A stretch of 64,000 bases of DNA, from contig VXBP01002360.1 of assembly GCA_013400115.1 (NCBI GenBank), forward strand, positions 249,583 through 313,582. The letters run 5' to 3'. The notes beneath the pieces were generated by a model. It had not been told where the DNA came from. It made no database searches and saw only the letters and a program-made list of their open reading frames with translations. This document shows positions 11,088 to 22,485 of this stretch, piece by piece. Position numbers and translations under genes: made by a program. Source of the stretch: Rhinopomastus cyanomelas. Lineage: Eukaryota; Chordata; Aves; Bucerotiformes; Rhinopomastidae. Each line of letters starts with the position of its first letter. Within the stretch, counting starts at the first letter, position 1.

Positions 11088-11943
11088 GAATTGAGTCACC
11101 ATCATTTTCATGTTTCAGTGCCACCTCCGGAATATTTTAGGCTAAATATCTCTGTAAAACAAGTAACTTCACTGCAGGAACTTGGTTCTTCTTTCCTAAG
11201 AGAACCAATTCATTCCCCTTCAGAAGGCATTTGGTGTGATCCAGGCTCAGGGAAGGGGAAGGCTACTCAAGCACCTAGGTAGGGTTTTTGCTAGTTCCTA
11301 TTTGTTCTAACGTTGGCAGCATCAGTGCTGCTTGAGGAGAGGGGAAAGGTCGTTGACTACCCAGAAAATGCTGCCAAAAAGCAGCCATGGCAGTGCAGAA
11401 ACCACCAGCATTCAGCATGAGAATCCTTCAACGATTGGCAGCACCAAACGTTCAACGTTTCTCTTCACCAGGAAAAAATTAGACGGCACCGCGCTTCCAC
11501 AGGGGACGGCACAAACCTGCCCGGTACCTCGAGAGACAGAACTAACCTAATACTCACCTTCTGCAAAGAGCTCGGGAGTGACAGCCCTATTAGCAAACTA
11601 ATTAACAACCCATTATAAACGGCTAAATTAATTTTCATGGCTTAATTATAAAGCCTTTTATGCACCTCAAACTTCTTGAGGTTGTTGGGAAGACGCACTG
11701 CCTGGGAAGCCATCATGATGTGGCTGGAGTGAGCGATGCAGAAGGACACATCAGTGCTGGACTGACCTGCAGCTCTGCAGTGCTGCCCTCGACCAAGGAC
11801 CCGTTGAACGTCAACTCACTGCTCTGACCGTGCATGTGCAACCGTGTTTCAACACCGGCAGGCAATGGGGGGGAACTGCTGGCGCATACTAGTCTGGAGT
11901 TTGCTCATAGTGACACATTTGTGGTCACCAGGACTGCTTCTTC
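11088..11943. other. No gene seen; TAATTA-rich stretch at 11595-11655
   Basis: AATTA/TAATT cores occur several times within about 60 bp at 11595-11655, a possible homeodomain-type site cluster. Otherwise nothing recognised. Confidence 0.45.
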
Positions 11944-12055
11944 ATAGAATCATTAGGGATTGGAAGGGACCTCCAAAGATCACCCAGTCCAATCCCCCTG
12001 CCAGAGCAGGATCACCTAGACCAAGTCTCACAGGAACACATCCAGGTGGGTCTTG
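11944..12055 (-). mobile_element. CR1 3' end
   Basis: Complemented ATCATTAGGGATTGGAAGGG to about 110 bp. Confidence 0.93.
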
Positions 12056-13009
12056 GAGCAGCACACTGCCGCTACTGGTTTTTCTATCCAGAATGTAAAG
12101 AGTGATGGGCAAGGAAAACTTTCCTTTGATTTCTTTTCATATTATGTAAAAAATTAATATAAACCAGCATTTTAAAAAACAAGCCTGTGCGTGGTCCTCT
12201 TATCTAAAGCTGTTGCTCGAAGACTCCTTAAGTAACTCTAGAGACGCTCTTATCACGGCCAGCTGTCGGCTGAATTGCCTCTATATCAGTGAAAGGAAGA
12301 GTGGCCTTTTTGTGTTCATCCTATCACAGTTCTCTTTCTATTGTTGGCTTCCGTTGTTCTAATTAAACCAGATCTGTGAAGGAGATGAAGACAAAATCAG
12401 CAGCACTCGTTATCTTCACAGTGGTGGCTGCTGTGGACAACAGTTCAGAAGACAAAGAGCCCTCAAAGTAGTTGCTTGACAGTTCTTGGATATCTGTAGT
12501 TATCTGATAGAGACTCGAGCCTTTCCTTCACTGGACTAGTGTCTCCACTCAATCTGACACCCACTTTGTATTAAGCAGATGGGTCCCAGTGACAAATAAA
12601 GGACCATTCCATAGGAAAAACCAGGCGCTGACAAAGAGCCAGGCACCGAAAGAGAAGACTCCGATGACTTGTGCTGAAGGTGTTGGATACAGGTGGCATT
12701 TGTCACCCCAAAGGAGTCTGGAATTCTCCACAAGATCTGTCACACTGAGTAGTGCAGTGGATTGGTTATTACAAGTAAGATTTCTTTTGGCACGTCCCAT
12801 CCAAGCCAATAAACTCCACTATAAACAGGCAACTGGCTCTGCCATTACTTTGCCGTTACGTTCAGCTAAGTTCCCCTCTCCGAACTTAACTGGGGGGTCA
12901 AGCACACCCTGGCAGCTGGGGACGTGGAGGGAGTGTACGTGGTCACAAACCCCATTAATCCCATTCTTTGGACGCGCTGGGAGTAAATCCACCTACACAG
13001 ACACCAGGA
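12056..13009. other. No gene seen
   Basis: Unique sequence, AT-rich near 12100-12190. No exon-like unit recognised. Confidence 0.55.
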
Positions 13010-13237
13010 GGGCTGCCTGGGGGGGTTGTGGAGTCTCCTTCTCTGGAGACATTCAAAACCCACCTGGACATGTCCCTGTGTGACTGGATCTAGGGGATCC
13101 TGCTGTGGCAGGGGGATTGGACTGGATGATTTTTCGAGGTCCCTTCCAATCCCTAATGACTGGATCTAGAGGATCCTGCTGTGGCAGAGGGATTGGGCTG
13201 GATGCTCTTTCAAGGTCCCTTCCAATCCCTAATGTCT
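13010..13237 (+). mobile_element. CR1 3' end with 76-bp tandem duplication
   Basis: Sense copy. GACTGGATCTAG starts at 13082 and 13158; both units run to CAATCCCTAATG. The last one lacks a long tail. Confidence 0.92.
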
Positions 13238-13875
13238 GTGAGTGTGTGAATGGTGCTGCAAGCTGTGAGGCCACTTCAACTTTTGCTGTATTCAAAAAAC
13301 ACCCGGTTGGCCCCTACAGGGAAGCTGTTGGCACTTCACAAGGACGGGGCCAGCCTGAGAACATCAGGAGACGGTTGGTTTTCTAACATTCTGGGTCTGA
13401 CTCACTGACACTTGACATTTGCAGCCTTATTCAAATATTAACATCTTCAGGAGTCATTAAAAAGGAGCCATTTCAAGAGCTTTTCACATGAAAGAGAAGA
13501 GAAATAACTTTGTGTTGACTGCCTAGAAGGGTGACAGAGCCCGACTGCGTTTGCTCAGGATGCAGCCCAAATAAAATGTCAGGATAAGGGCTCTCTTTCA
13601 GATTTAGAGCCACACCAGGAACACACGGGGAAACAGACTGTAATGGACATCAACAAATCCAAGTCTGGGTTCAGTGAGAAGCTGTTTCCAAAGGAAAGGA
13701 CCCCGTGTTCAGAAAAGCAGCATCGTGGCAGAATCAAGGGGAAATCACATCATCCTGCAGGAGGATTAACCTGCTTTGCCTGTCAGAGGGGTTTTTAATG
13801 CAGTTAACTCATTTTGATTCGATCCTGCTGGGTGAGGAGGGGGACAGGGACAGGGTGAGGGAGTGGGGAGAATTT
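13238..13875. other. No gene seen
   Basis: Unique-looking sequence. Confidence 0.55.
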
Positions 13876-13987
13876 CATCGAATCATTAGGGATTGGAAGG
13901 GACCTCGAGAGATCATCTAGTCCAACCCCCTGCCAGAGCAGGATCACCTAGATCAAGTCACACAGGGACATGTCCAAGTGGGTTTTA
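13876..13987 (-). mobile_element. CR1 3' end
   Basis: Complemented AATCATTAGGGATTGGAAGG to GGGTTTTAAA, where it abuts shared segment copy A. Confidence 0.92.
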
Positions 13988-14171
13988 AATGGAATCAATA
14001 TTCGTTTGGTTAGAGTTAGCCAGTGCCCCAGTGATGCCAAGCTGGGGGAACTTCAGTCAGATGAGCTGGCACAGGCAGAGTATGTTCTTCCCCATTTCCA
14101 CTGTGACCAGTTAGAGCCATCTGGAGCCAGGAAGCCTCCCAGCATTAGCTGATATAAGTTGGAGGAGATGA
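13986..14171 (-). repeat. Shared non-CR1 segment, copy A (inverted relative to copy B)
   Basis: About 150 bp here (14011-14163) match 34998-35150 in reverse orientation almost without mismatch, with weaker similarity for about 25 bp more. In both places the segment directly follows a CR1 3' end. The family is unknown to me. Confidence 0.85.
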
Positions 14172-14385
14172 CAGAATCATTAGGGATTGGAAGGGACCCC
14201 AAAAGATCATCCAGTCCAATCCCCCACGACGGCAGGATCACCTACACCAGGCCAAGCCAAGCCAAGCCTTGATCCCCTAGATCAAGCCACACAGGAACAC
14301 GTCCAGGTAGGTTTTAAATGTCTCCAGAGATGGGGACTCCACAACCCCCCTGGGCAGCCTGTTCTGACACTCCATCACTCTCAGA
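14172..14385 (-). mobile_element. CR1 3' end, source of shared junction A
   Basis: Complemented 3' end with the uncommon GGGACCCCAAAAGATC variant, interrupted by a 5-bp repeat, then the internal part to the CCATCACTCTCAGAAG box. Confidence 0.88.
14247..14268. repeat. (CCAAG)n short tandem repeat within CR1
   Basis: Three to four copies of a 5-bp unit (GCCAA) interrupt the CR1 3' segment between its 3' end and its more internal part. Confidence 0.8.
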
Positions 14386-15493
14386 AGTCATCACCCTTCC
14401 AAGCAGTCTGGGTCTGAACGGCAGCAGAAGCACGTTAACCCGGGCTTTCAGTCAGATGCAGCTGCTCGAGTTCGCTCGCGGGATCCCCTGCAGAACAGAG
14501 CTCAAGCTGCTTAACTGCAGCCAAAAGCCAAACCTCTGCCTCTTCTCTGAGCCAAGGATGTGCTCCCCAGATGACTTCCACCAGGGAAGCTAATTAAAAT
14601 GAGGGCAAATCAGCAAAAGGGGTAGGGGGACCCACACCCACCCAAGGACAAAAATCAAGCCCACCTCCTGCGCCGATTCCCTGGTCTCTCTCTCTCACAC
14701 CCTTCCCCTTCTCCCCTTCCAACCATCTCACTCCATCACCGAACCGACCGCTGCCTGCCCTTTATTTTTCTCTCTCCTGCTGGCAGCTGGTTCAATTTCA
14801 TAGTCGACAACACTGCCAGTCCCCAAACACTCTGAGCTTTGCTCTTCGAGCCTCTCAGCCGCTTTATGTTCTACAAATGAACATGGCAGCACCCCCGGGC
14901 TCAATCCTGCTCCTCTCGCAGGAGGAGCTGCGTCGCCTGCTCATCCAGACACAGGTTAGACAAGCTGTGGGGCTGCGACACCAACACCACCTCCAGTTCC
15001 ATCACTAGAGCATCCTCTATTCAGGACGAAGTAGTAAATCAACAATCATCACAAAGCTGCTTCTCTCTACGTGGTCTAGAGGAGTCCGGCGGCGCTTCGA
15101 CAGCGCGGGGAAGCTTGACTAAAATGAGGAGCATGAGATCTCTGCCATCATCCCTGAATTCCAACTACAAGCTCACACTTAGGTCTGTCACCACCAGATG
15201 TCAAGTCAGAGCTGCCAGTGTGAGGAGGAACAGATGGCACAGACCCACTTAAGCCTCTGAGTTTCAAGAATGGGTTCGGGGGTTGCGCTGAGGGGTGGGT
15301 TTTGCTCTTGTATTAGGGGATTTCTGAGCATCCATAGGAGGAAAAACAAAAGAATCCCACAGAACCACTTCAGGACAAATAAAAGACAATCCAAAGTCTC
15401 AGCCAAACTTTGCAGATGCTCCAACAAGTCCTCTCTCCAGCGGGAATTTTTACAGTAAATTCTCCTTTCTAAATGATTTGTTGATTTTAATAA
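14386..15493. other. No gene seen
   Basis: Unique sequence with a pyrimidine-rich stretch (TCTCTCTCTCTCACAC) near 14685-14700. A 98-codon hydrophobic frame at 15502-15206 (minus) is not recognised. Confidence 0.5.
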
Positions 15494-15912
15494 TAGAATC
15501 ATAGAATTATTAGGGGTTGGAAGGGACCTCCAAAGGTCATCCAGTCCAATCCCACCACAGCAGGATCACCTAGGTCAAGTTGCACATGAACATCTCCAGG
15601 CAGGTTTTAAACATCTCCAGAGAAGGAGACTCCACAACCCCCCTGGACAACCCCTTCCAGGGCTCTGCCACCCTCACTGGGAAGAAGTTCCTTCTCACAC
15701 TGATGTGGAACCTCCTCTGTTCCAGCTGACACCCATTGCGCCTCATCCTATCACTAGAAGACATTGAGAAAAGCCTGGTTCCATCCTCCTGAGACCCATC
15801 CTTCACATATTTATAAACATTAATGAGGTCACCCCTCAGTCTCCTCTTCTCCCAGCTCAAGAGACCCATCTCCCTCTGCCCCTCCTCATAAGGGAGATGC
15901 TCCACCTCCTTC
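15494..15912 (-). mobile_element. CR1 fragment, left arm of an inverted pair
   Basis: 3'-complete minus-oriented copy reaching into ORF2 (YEEGQREMGLLSWEKRRLRG in translation). It shares the CCTGGACAACCCCTTCC variant with the neighbouring sense copy. Confidence 0.94.
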
Positions 15913-15942
15913 ATCAAAAATATCTGTAAAACCCCAAGTTAT

Positions 15943-16141
15943 TCTTCCCAGTGAGGTTGACAGAGCCCTGGAAGGGGTTGTCCAGGGGGGTTGTGGAGTC
16001 TCCTTCTCTGGAGATGTTTAAAACCCAACTGGACATGTTCCTGTGAGACTGGGTTTAGATGACCCTGCTGTGGAAGGGGGATTGGACTGGGCGATCTTTT
16101 GAGGTCCCTTCCAATCCCTAATGTTCTGGGATTCTGTGATC
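15943..16141 (+). mobile_element. CR1 3' end, right arm of an inverted pair
   Basis: Sense copy starting TTCTTCCCAGTGAGG and ending TTCTGGGATTCTGTGAT, head to head with 15494-15912. Confidence 0.94.
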
Positions 16142-16912
16142 CACAAGACAGATGTGGAAAACCAGATGTGGAAAATAATGCTACAGAAATACAACGATTG
16201 TTATTACTATTATCACTGCTTTTATCAGGAAAATAAGGGAGTTGAGTCAAACTAAGGAGCTTCTCCAGCAATCAGCCTCCACCCACAGCTTCCTGCTGCA
16301 ATCAACACAACAGGTTTAGAAACAGCATCTTCAGTCCCCTGTCATTATTTCAGATCTCACAGAACTTGACCCTTTCCCTTAAAGCTGGGGCTGGTTTCCT
16401 TGGTCACATTCCAAAGGTCTGAGACAGATTAAACAACGAAATTACAACCTCTGGGAACGAGACGGGGAGGGAGGATAAAGGAGCTGGAATAATCAAGGGA
16501 GTAACCGGCTGCAAGTGCCCGTCTCTCCGCAGAGCTGTCTGGCATCTTAGTCACCAGCCTACGGAGCTACAAAGAGCATCACACACGCTCGTCAGCTCTT
16601 CCCAGGAACCGATTCCTTTCTTGCTGAGATTTTCAAACAACCCTTCAAAACCTTTTCTTCCTCGAAGTCTAGAAGAGGTTCTTTTCCACCCAGTCAAGGG
16701 GCTCAAACAAAATGTGTTTGTCTCCACAGAAATGTTTATGAAGACGTGGAGGCACCAAGACAATTCACGGGTGAAGTGCTGTTCTGACTGAAAGGGACCA
16801 TCGGATGCAGCCTGTGTGTCGTGAGGGAGCCCAATACATCAGCCCAACAGAAATGAAACCAAGTACAACTTAGAAACCATGTGTGAGCAGGAAGGCAGTG
16901 GAACCACAGGAT
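16142..16912. other. No gene seen
   Basis: Unique-looking sequence. Confidence 0.55.
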
Positions 16913-17072
16913 CACAGAGCATTAGGGATTGGAAGGGACCTCGAAAGACCATCCAGCCCAATCCCCCTGCCACAGCAGGATCCCCTGATCAAGACACACA
17001 GGAACATGTCCAGATGGGCTTTAATCATCTCCAGAGAGGAGATTCCACAACCCCCTGGACAACCCCTTCCAG
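16913..17072 (-). mobile_element. CR1 3' end
   Basis: Complemented GAGCATTAGGGATTGGAAGG to CAACCCCTTCCAGAG. Confidence 0.92.
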
Positions 17073-17079
17073 AGCCCTT

Positions 17080-17214
17080 GTGAAACTTCATGGTAGTAGC
17101 CAGAGAGTAGCTGTCAATGGGACAGAGTTGGAGGCCTTGGATCTAGTGGAATCCCCCAAGGGTTGTTACTGGGACCAGTCCTATTCAATCTATTCATTAA
17201 TGACTTGGATGAGG
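17080..17214 (+). mobile_element. Older CR1, RT-coding part, left half
   Basis: Translates to a degraded CR1 reverse-transcriptase segment (RVAVNGTELEA, then PVLFNLFINDLDEG in another frame). It continues at 17500 after an insertion. Confidence 0.8.
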
Positions 17215-17450
17215 GTCTCAGCTGGAACACAGGAGGTTTCATATAAATATCAGAAGGGACTTCTTCCCAGTGAGGGTGACAGAGCACTGGAACAGGCTGC
17301 CCAGGGTGGTTGTGGAGTCTCCTTCTCTGGAGAGGTTTCAAACCCACCCGGGTGTGTTCCTGTGTGACTTGGTCTAGATGATCCTGCTGTGTCAGGGGGT
17401 TTGGACTGGATGATCTTTCAAGGTCCCTTCCAATCCCTAATGATTCCATG
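17215..17450 (+). mobile_element. CR1 3' end nested in an older CR1
   Basis: Sense copy from CAGCTGGAACACAGGAGG to CAATCCCTAATGATTCCATG, followed by the 12-bp tandem repeat. Confidence 0.88.
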
Positions 17451-17498
17451 ACTCCACGACTGACTCCACGACTGACTCCACGACTGACTCCACGACTG
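17451..17498. repeat. 12-bp tandem repeat (4 copies) at a CR1 3' end
   Basis: ACTCCACGACTG is repeated four times exactly, directly after a CR1 3' end whose tail reads TGATTCCATG. It looks like an expansion of the short CR1 tail repeat. Confidence 0.95.
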
Positions 17499-17499
17499 G

Positions 17500-17565
17500 A
17501 GTGCACTGTCAGCAGGTTTGCTGGTGACACAAAGCTGGGAGGAGTGACCAACACACAGGCTACTG
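17500..17565 (+). mobile_element. Older CR1, RT-coding part, right half
   Basis: Reads CTVSRFAGDTKLGGVTN, the CR1 RT motif region that normally follows NDLDEG. Joins logically with 17080-17214. Confidence 0.8.
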
Positions 17566-18189
17566 CTTTTTCTTTTTCAGTCAAACTACAGGTTATTTCA
17601 CGAGATCAGCAGCAACACAGGGGAAACCACAGAACAGCTCCGTGACCAAATAATCACACAAAAGCCAGAGTATAAGAAAAAGACACTAAAACTACTGAGG
17701 AGCAGCCATTAAGAAACATCCACTTTGAATCTCTAAACTCTGCTGCCCTTGAAACTAGGTTTTAAATTGGAACTAGATGCGACACACACCAGCCCTTCCA
17801 CACGGAGCTGGAAGCTGTTGTTCACCCCAAAGTGCCAAAGCAAAGCTACTGCTGCTGAAAACAGAGAGTGACCTTTCCCAGTTCTCCTGGTTGTCTTTGA
17901 AAAGAAGTGAAATGTCAGCGCGCCTCGTGAAGTTTTCTGGCAACTCATGTGAATCAGAGACATTTCCTTCCCTCAGTGGGAGTCTAAGGTCTAAGCGACC
18001 TGCAGATGATCGTAACAGCAGGAGGAGGAAAAGAAAAAGTCCGTAGTTGTAGTTCTGTGACAAAGCTGTTTGGGTTCTGGACGGGAAAAGGGTCCTCAAG
18101 AACTGCCTCTGAGTGGCTAATACTCTAAAAACAGTTAATTTTCAGCAGTTACAGACTCTCTGTTGCACTTGAGAGGGATAAACTCTGGG
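17566..18189. other. No gene seen
   Basis: Unique-looking sequence; overlapping open frames on both strands at 17770-18100 have no recognisable domain. Confidence 0.5.
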
Positions 18190-18682
18190 CCACTCAGTTC
18201 CAGAAAGACACTGGAGCTGCTGGAGGGAGTCCAGTGTAGGACAACGAGGATGATGAAGGAGGTGGAACCACCTCCCTTATGAGGAGAGGCTGAGGGAGCT
18301 GGGTCTCTTGAGCTTGGAGAAGAGGAGACTGAGGGGTGACCTCATTAATGTCTATAAATAGGTGAAGGGTGGGTCTCAGGAGGATGGAGCCAGGCTCTTC
18401 TCAGTGTCATCTAGTGATAGGACAAGGGCAATGGGTGTGATCTGGAACAGAGGAGGTTCCACATCAATATCAGAAGGATCTTCTTTCCAATGATGGTGAT
18501 GGAGCAGTGGAAGGGGCTGCCCAGGGGGGTTGTGGAGTCTCCTTCTCTGGAGATGTTTAAGACCTGCCTGCTATGTTCCTGTGCAACTTGACCTAGGTGA
18601 TCCTGCTGTGGTGGGATTGGACTGGATGATCTTTGGAGGTCCCTTCCCATCCCTAATGATTTTATGGTTCTATGATTCATTA
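18190..18682 (+). mobile_element. CR1 fragment
   Basis: Sense copy beginning in ORF2 (CAGTTCCAGAAAGACACTGG) and ending GGTTCTATGATTC. Confidence 0.94.
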
Positions 18683-19570
18683 TCTCCACCAGGCGTTTCA
18701 AGAAACAAAGTTGAGGTGGTCAAGGTGGCCACTAACCTCCTGCAACACCAAGAAGAAACTGAAGGAGAAGAGCAGAACCAGGATAGTAAAGGCAGGGTCC
18801 TTGAAAGGAAAATTCTGTTCAACTCTCCTAGGCACCAGCTGCAGTGAAGCTGCCACAAAGCAGCAGCATTTGATTTCCTTAGAACTGAGTTTTTCATCCT
18901 GATCCAGTTTTTGAAAGCTGTAAATTTTCTGCTTCCAAGCTGAATGACAGTTTTTCAAGAAACAGTGAATTTTGTTGTTTTCACAGTGGGGTTTTTTTTG
19001 TTTCAGATGTTTTAGCTCTGGGAGAATTTCAAGCAGAAAAGGGGAACAAGTAAATCAGAACTGGGTTATGTAACCCCACAGCTTTCTCCACGGTTCCAAT
19101 CTACTGCGTCGACGTTACTGACAGGGTTGGAAAGTCAGGAGTGACAAAAGAAAATGTGAAGATCCTTTGTCTAATTTAGTGAGGAAGAAAGAAAAAGGAA
19201 TCTTAAATAACCCATAAAGCTTCCCCTCACCCCCTCCAGAGGAGTTTCAAGGAGGAAGATGCAAACCAGCTCTGTTCAGAAAACACAACTGGCTCCAGTA
19301 GGAGGTTTAGGTCTCCCAGAGAAGCAAATACTCCTCTGCATAGACATGACCCAACAGGAAGAGCCTCCCTTGGTCACTTTTCCATTGTTAAGTTTCCACC
19401 TAGATGGTGCCCAAGGAGTTAGATGTGTTTGTGCAGCTTTTATTCTTCATGGATCCCATTATTCCACGTGGAAAACACTGGAGAACTCCAGTCTTGCCCC
19501 AGCAAAGCTCACGTGCCTACACAGCAGAGCACGTGCCATTGGAGATGGTCACGATGGTCCAGCTGTGTTA
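18683..19570. other. No gene seen
   Basis: Unique-looking sequence. A short poly-T run lies at about 18991-19001. Confidence 0.55.
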
Positions 19571-19760
19571 CAGAATCAGAGAACATTAGGGATGGGAAGG
19601 GACCTCCAAAGATCATCCAGTCCAAACCCCCTGACACAGCAGGATCCCCTAGATCAAGTCACACAGGAACATGGCCAGGTGGGTTTGAAACATCTCCAGA
19701 GAAGGAGACTCCACAACTCCCCTGGACAGCCCCTTCCAGTGCTCTGTCACCCTCACTGTG
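19571..19760 (-). mobile_element. CR1 3' end
   Basis: Complemented GAACATTAGGGATGGGAAGG to the TGTCACCCTCACTG box. Confidence 0.93.
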
Positions 19761-19905
19761 TGTTAGCTTGAGGACTGGACCTCTGTCTCAGCCTCTCTCC
19801 TGTGTGAACATTTAAAATCCCAGTTTTCAAAAGGAAGAACTAAGCTTTTGCCAACCATTCACCTACTTTTTCACCTCTTTGTATTAAATGCTAAATACAG
19901 TTGTG

Positions 19906-20190
19906 GAGGAGGCTGAGGGGAGACCTCGGTGCTCTCTACAGCTCTCTGAAAGGACAGTGTGGAGAGGCTGGTGCTGGTCTCCTCTCACAGGTAATTAGTG
20001 ACAGAACCAGAGGGAAGGGCTTCAGGCTCCAAGGGGAGGGTTAAACTGGACAATAGGAAGAAGTTCTTCCCAGAAAGAGCAGCCAGGCACTGGGATGAGC
20101 TGCCCAGGGTGGTGGTTGAGTCCCCATCCCTGGATGTGTTGAAAAGTTGATTAGATGTAGTGTTGGGGGATCTGGTTTAGGGTGAGGTAT
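19906..20190 (+). mobile_element. CR1 fragment, older subfamily
   Basis: Sense; ORF2 end and 3' UTR (GAGGAGGCTGAGGGGAGACC, GTTGGGGGATCTGG); the last part of the 3' end is missing. Confidence 0.85.
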
Positions 20191-20221
20191 GAAGAATTAG
20201 GTGTGAAGAATTCACCACAAA

Positions 20222-20455
20222 ATAGAATCATCAGGGATTGGAAGGGACCTTAAAAAATCATCCAGTCCAATCCCCCTGCCAGAGCAGGCTCACCTCACTG
20301 GAGAAGCCATGGAATCAGAATCACTCAGGGTTGGAAGGAACCATCATCCAGTTCCAACTCCCCCAGCACAGGCAGGGACACCCCACCCTAGACCAGGCTG
20401 GCCAGAGCCCCATCCAGCCTGGCTTTAAACACCTCCAGGGATGGGGTCCCAACCA
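20222..20455 (-). mobile_element. Chimeric CR1: young 3' end joined to an older CR1
   Basis: About 85 bp of young CR1 3' end, a TCACTGGAGAAG joint, then an older CR1 (AATCACTCAGGGTTGGAAGG onward to CCAGGGATGGGG). The same joint is found at 28235-28360. Confidence 0.85.
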
Positions 20456-20984
20456 CGCACAGCTCAAGGTCCTCAAATCAGCTCTAAATAAGTTGTTTGA
20501 GTATCAGATCCAGCTTAAGCACCTTGAAGCTGGGCAAATTTTCCTCCAGGAGCTCTGCACTTCCACTTAGCACAAGCCTGAGCACATTTGCAGACCTACC
20601 CCTCATTCAACACTTGCACTTTCCACGTGCACCTCTTTTTTAGAGGACAATAAATGTTAAGTGCAGGCTTTGCCTCTCTTTAAGGCCATATGTGCAGCCC
20701 AAGCAGCGAGCAATTGGGCTTCCATGTGCCTCTGCTGAAGGTCACAGTGCCAACAGATAAGAGAGCAGAAAAGCCACCATAAAGCCCCGTGTGCTCAGGT
20801 TACTCTGCTGCCTGCTTTGATCTGTTTGAAGAGTGATTTATAGAACCATTCTGAGCTGCACACGCTAACCCAGCCACCCCATCAGAGCTTTCACAGCACT
20901 AACCTGTTGTCACTAGAGGTAGCACCACAGTTAATGAACAACTCCTGGTGACCAGTGTGTCACCAGACAACACACAGTCAAGCC
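20456..20984. other. No gene seen
   Basis: Unique-looking sequence. Confidence 0.55.
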
Positions 20985-21420
20985 AACTGCTTCAACATCA
21001 GAAGGACACAGAGCTCCTGGTCCAGGGGAGAGCAACTCGAATGATTAGAGGGCTGGAGCACCTCCCCTATGAGGAGAGGCTGAGGAAGGTGGTGTTGTTC
21101 AGCCTGGAGGAGGCTCCTGGGTGACCTTCTAGCAGCTTTCCAATAGCTCAAGGAGGGCTACAAGACAGCTGGGGGAGGGCTTTTGACATGGGTGGTAGCG
21201 AGAGGACAAGGGGAAAGACTTGAAGAGAGGAGATTGAGGTTGGACATGAGGAAGAAATTCCCTGTGAGGGTGCTGAGATGCTGGAACAGGTTGCCCAAGG
21301 AAGCTGTGGCTGCTCCATCCCTGGCAGAATGAAGGGCAGGAACTAGATGATCTTTAAGGTCCCTTCCAACCTCTTTAAGGTCCCTTCAACCTTGGCCATT
21401 CTGTGATTCTCTGATTTTCC
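20985..21420 (+). mobile_element. CR1 fragment, older subfamily
   Basis: Sense copy (GAGGAGAGGCTGAGGAAGG, TGCTGGAACAGGTTGCCC) with a tail TTCTGTGATTCTCTGATT. A 21-bp part of the 3' end (TCTTTAAGGTCCCTTC) is duplicated near 21350-21390. Confidence 0.88.
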
Positions 21421-22104
21421 ATTCAGAGGCAGCAGAACTGGAAAGACACTGGGTTGTGTCCCTAAGTTCACTCTTCTCTGCAGTTAAATCTGTGTGATAA
21501 CGTTCCACAGCCTGTCAGATATGTGATTATCAAAAGCTTTTCTCTCACTACCAATTACATTTCTTGCGATAGCTTTCTGGGTGTTTGTCCCTGGCAGAGA
21601 TGCTTTTGTTCTCTGTGATTTACAAACCCCATCCCCAAACATCTGCAATGAAGCCACAACGCTGCCAAATTAACGGCAGCTGGAATCTTTATAAACAGCA
21701 AAGAATATCCAAGCCCCTGCCAGAACTTCAACCCCTTCTTGATCCAGCTGTTGTTTGTTCTTGCACTTGTCCCTTTGGTGCAATGATTAAACGCTGGGTC
21801 CTCGCAGGCAGCCTGACCAAGCACTGAGCGCCCTCAGATGATTTAGTTGGGAGGGAAAAGGAGGGAATAAACCTTGGGAAACGTGTGGGTTTCATTTGTT
21901 CAGTTACCTGCAGCAACAGCCCTTTGAGCACCTCTGTGAGATGTTACCAGAAGGTGAAGAATGCTCACCCTCTTGCCCCATCCCTATTTTTGCTTCCTTC
22001 ACTGCACCCAGTCCACTGGGATCTGATTGTCCATTGTTCTCACAGAGTAGCTTGAACTACAGAAACATCCCTGTAATGGGAAGAACGTTCTCTGCCATCT
22101 CAAC
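21421..22104. other. No gene seen
   Basis: Unique-looking sequence. Confidence 0.55.
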
Positions 22105-22310
22105 GCTTAAGACTGAGGGAGCTGGGTCTCTTGAGCTTGGGAAGAGAAGACTGAGGGGTGACCTCATTAATGTCTATAAATACGGGAAAGGTGGGTGTCA
22201 GGAGGATGGAGCCAGGCTCTGCTCAGGAGCATCTAGTGATAGGACAAGGGCCAATGGGTGTGAGCTGGAACAGAGGAGCTTCCATATAAATATGAGAAGG
22301 ATCACCAAGT
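22105..22310 (+). mobile_element. CR1 fragment lacking its 3' end
   Basis: Sense copy from GAGGGAGCTGGGTCTCTTG to ATATGAGAAGG, where it is cut by the next, oppositely oriented repeat. Confidence 0.9.
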
Positions 22311-22485
22311 GCAGCCCTGATCCAAATGTCTCCCTAACCCCCAGAGGAAGGACCTCCAGGACCATCAAGTCCAGCCCTCATCCCAACATCTCCCTAACCC
22401 CCAGACCATGGCCTCAAGTTGTCAAGCTTTTTAAACACCTCCAGGGATGGGGACTCCACCACCTCCCTGAGCAGCACCCAACTGC
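22311..22485 (-). mobile_element. CR1 fragment with 50-bp tandem duplication
   Basis: CAAGT starts at 22316 and 22366, both followed by CTCCCTAACCCCCAG at the same spacing; continues to CCAGGGATGGGGACTCC. Confidence 0.75.
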
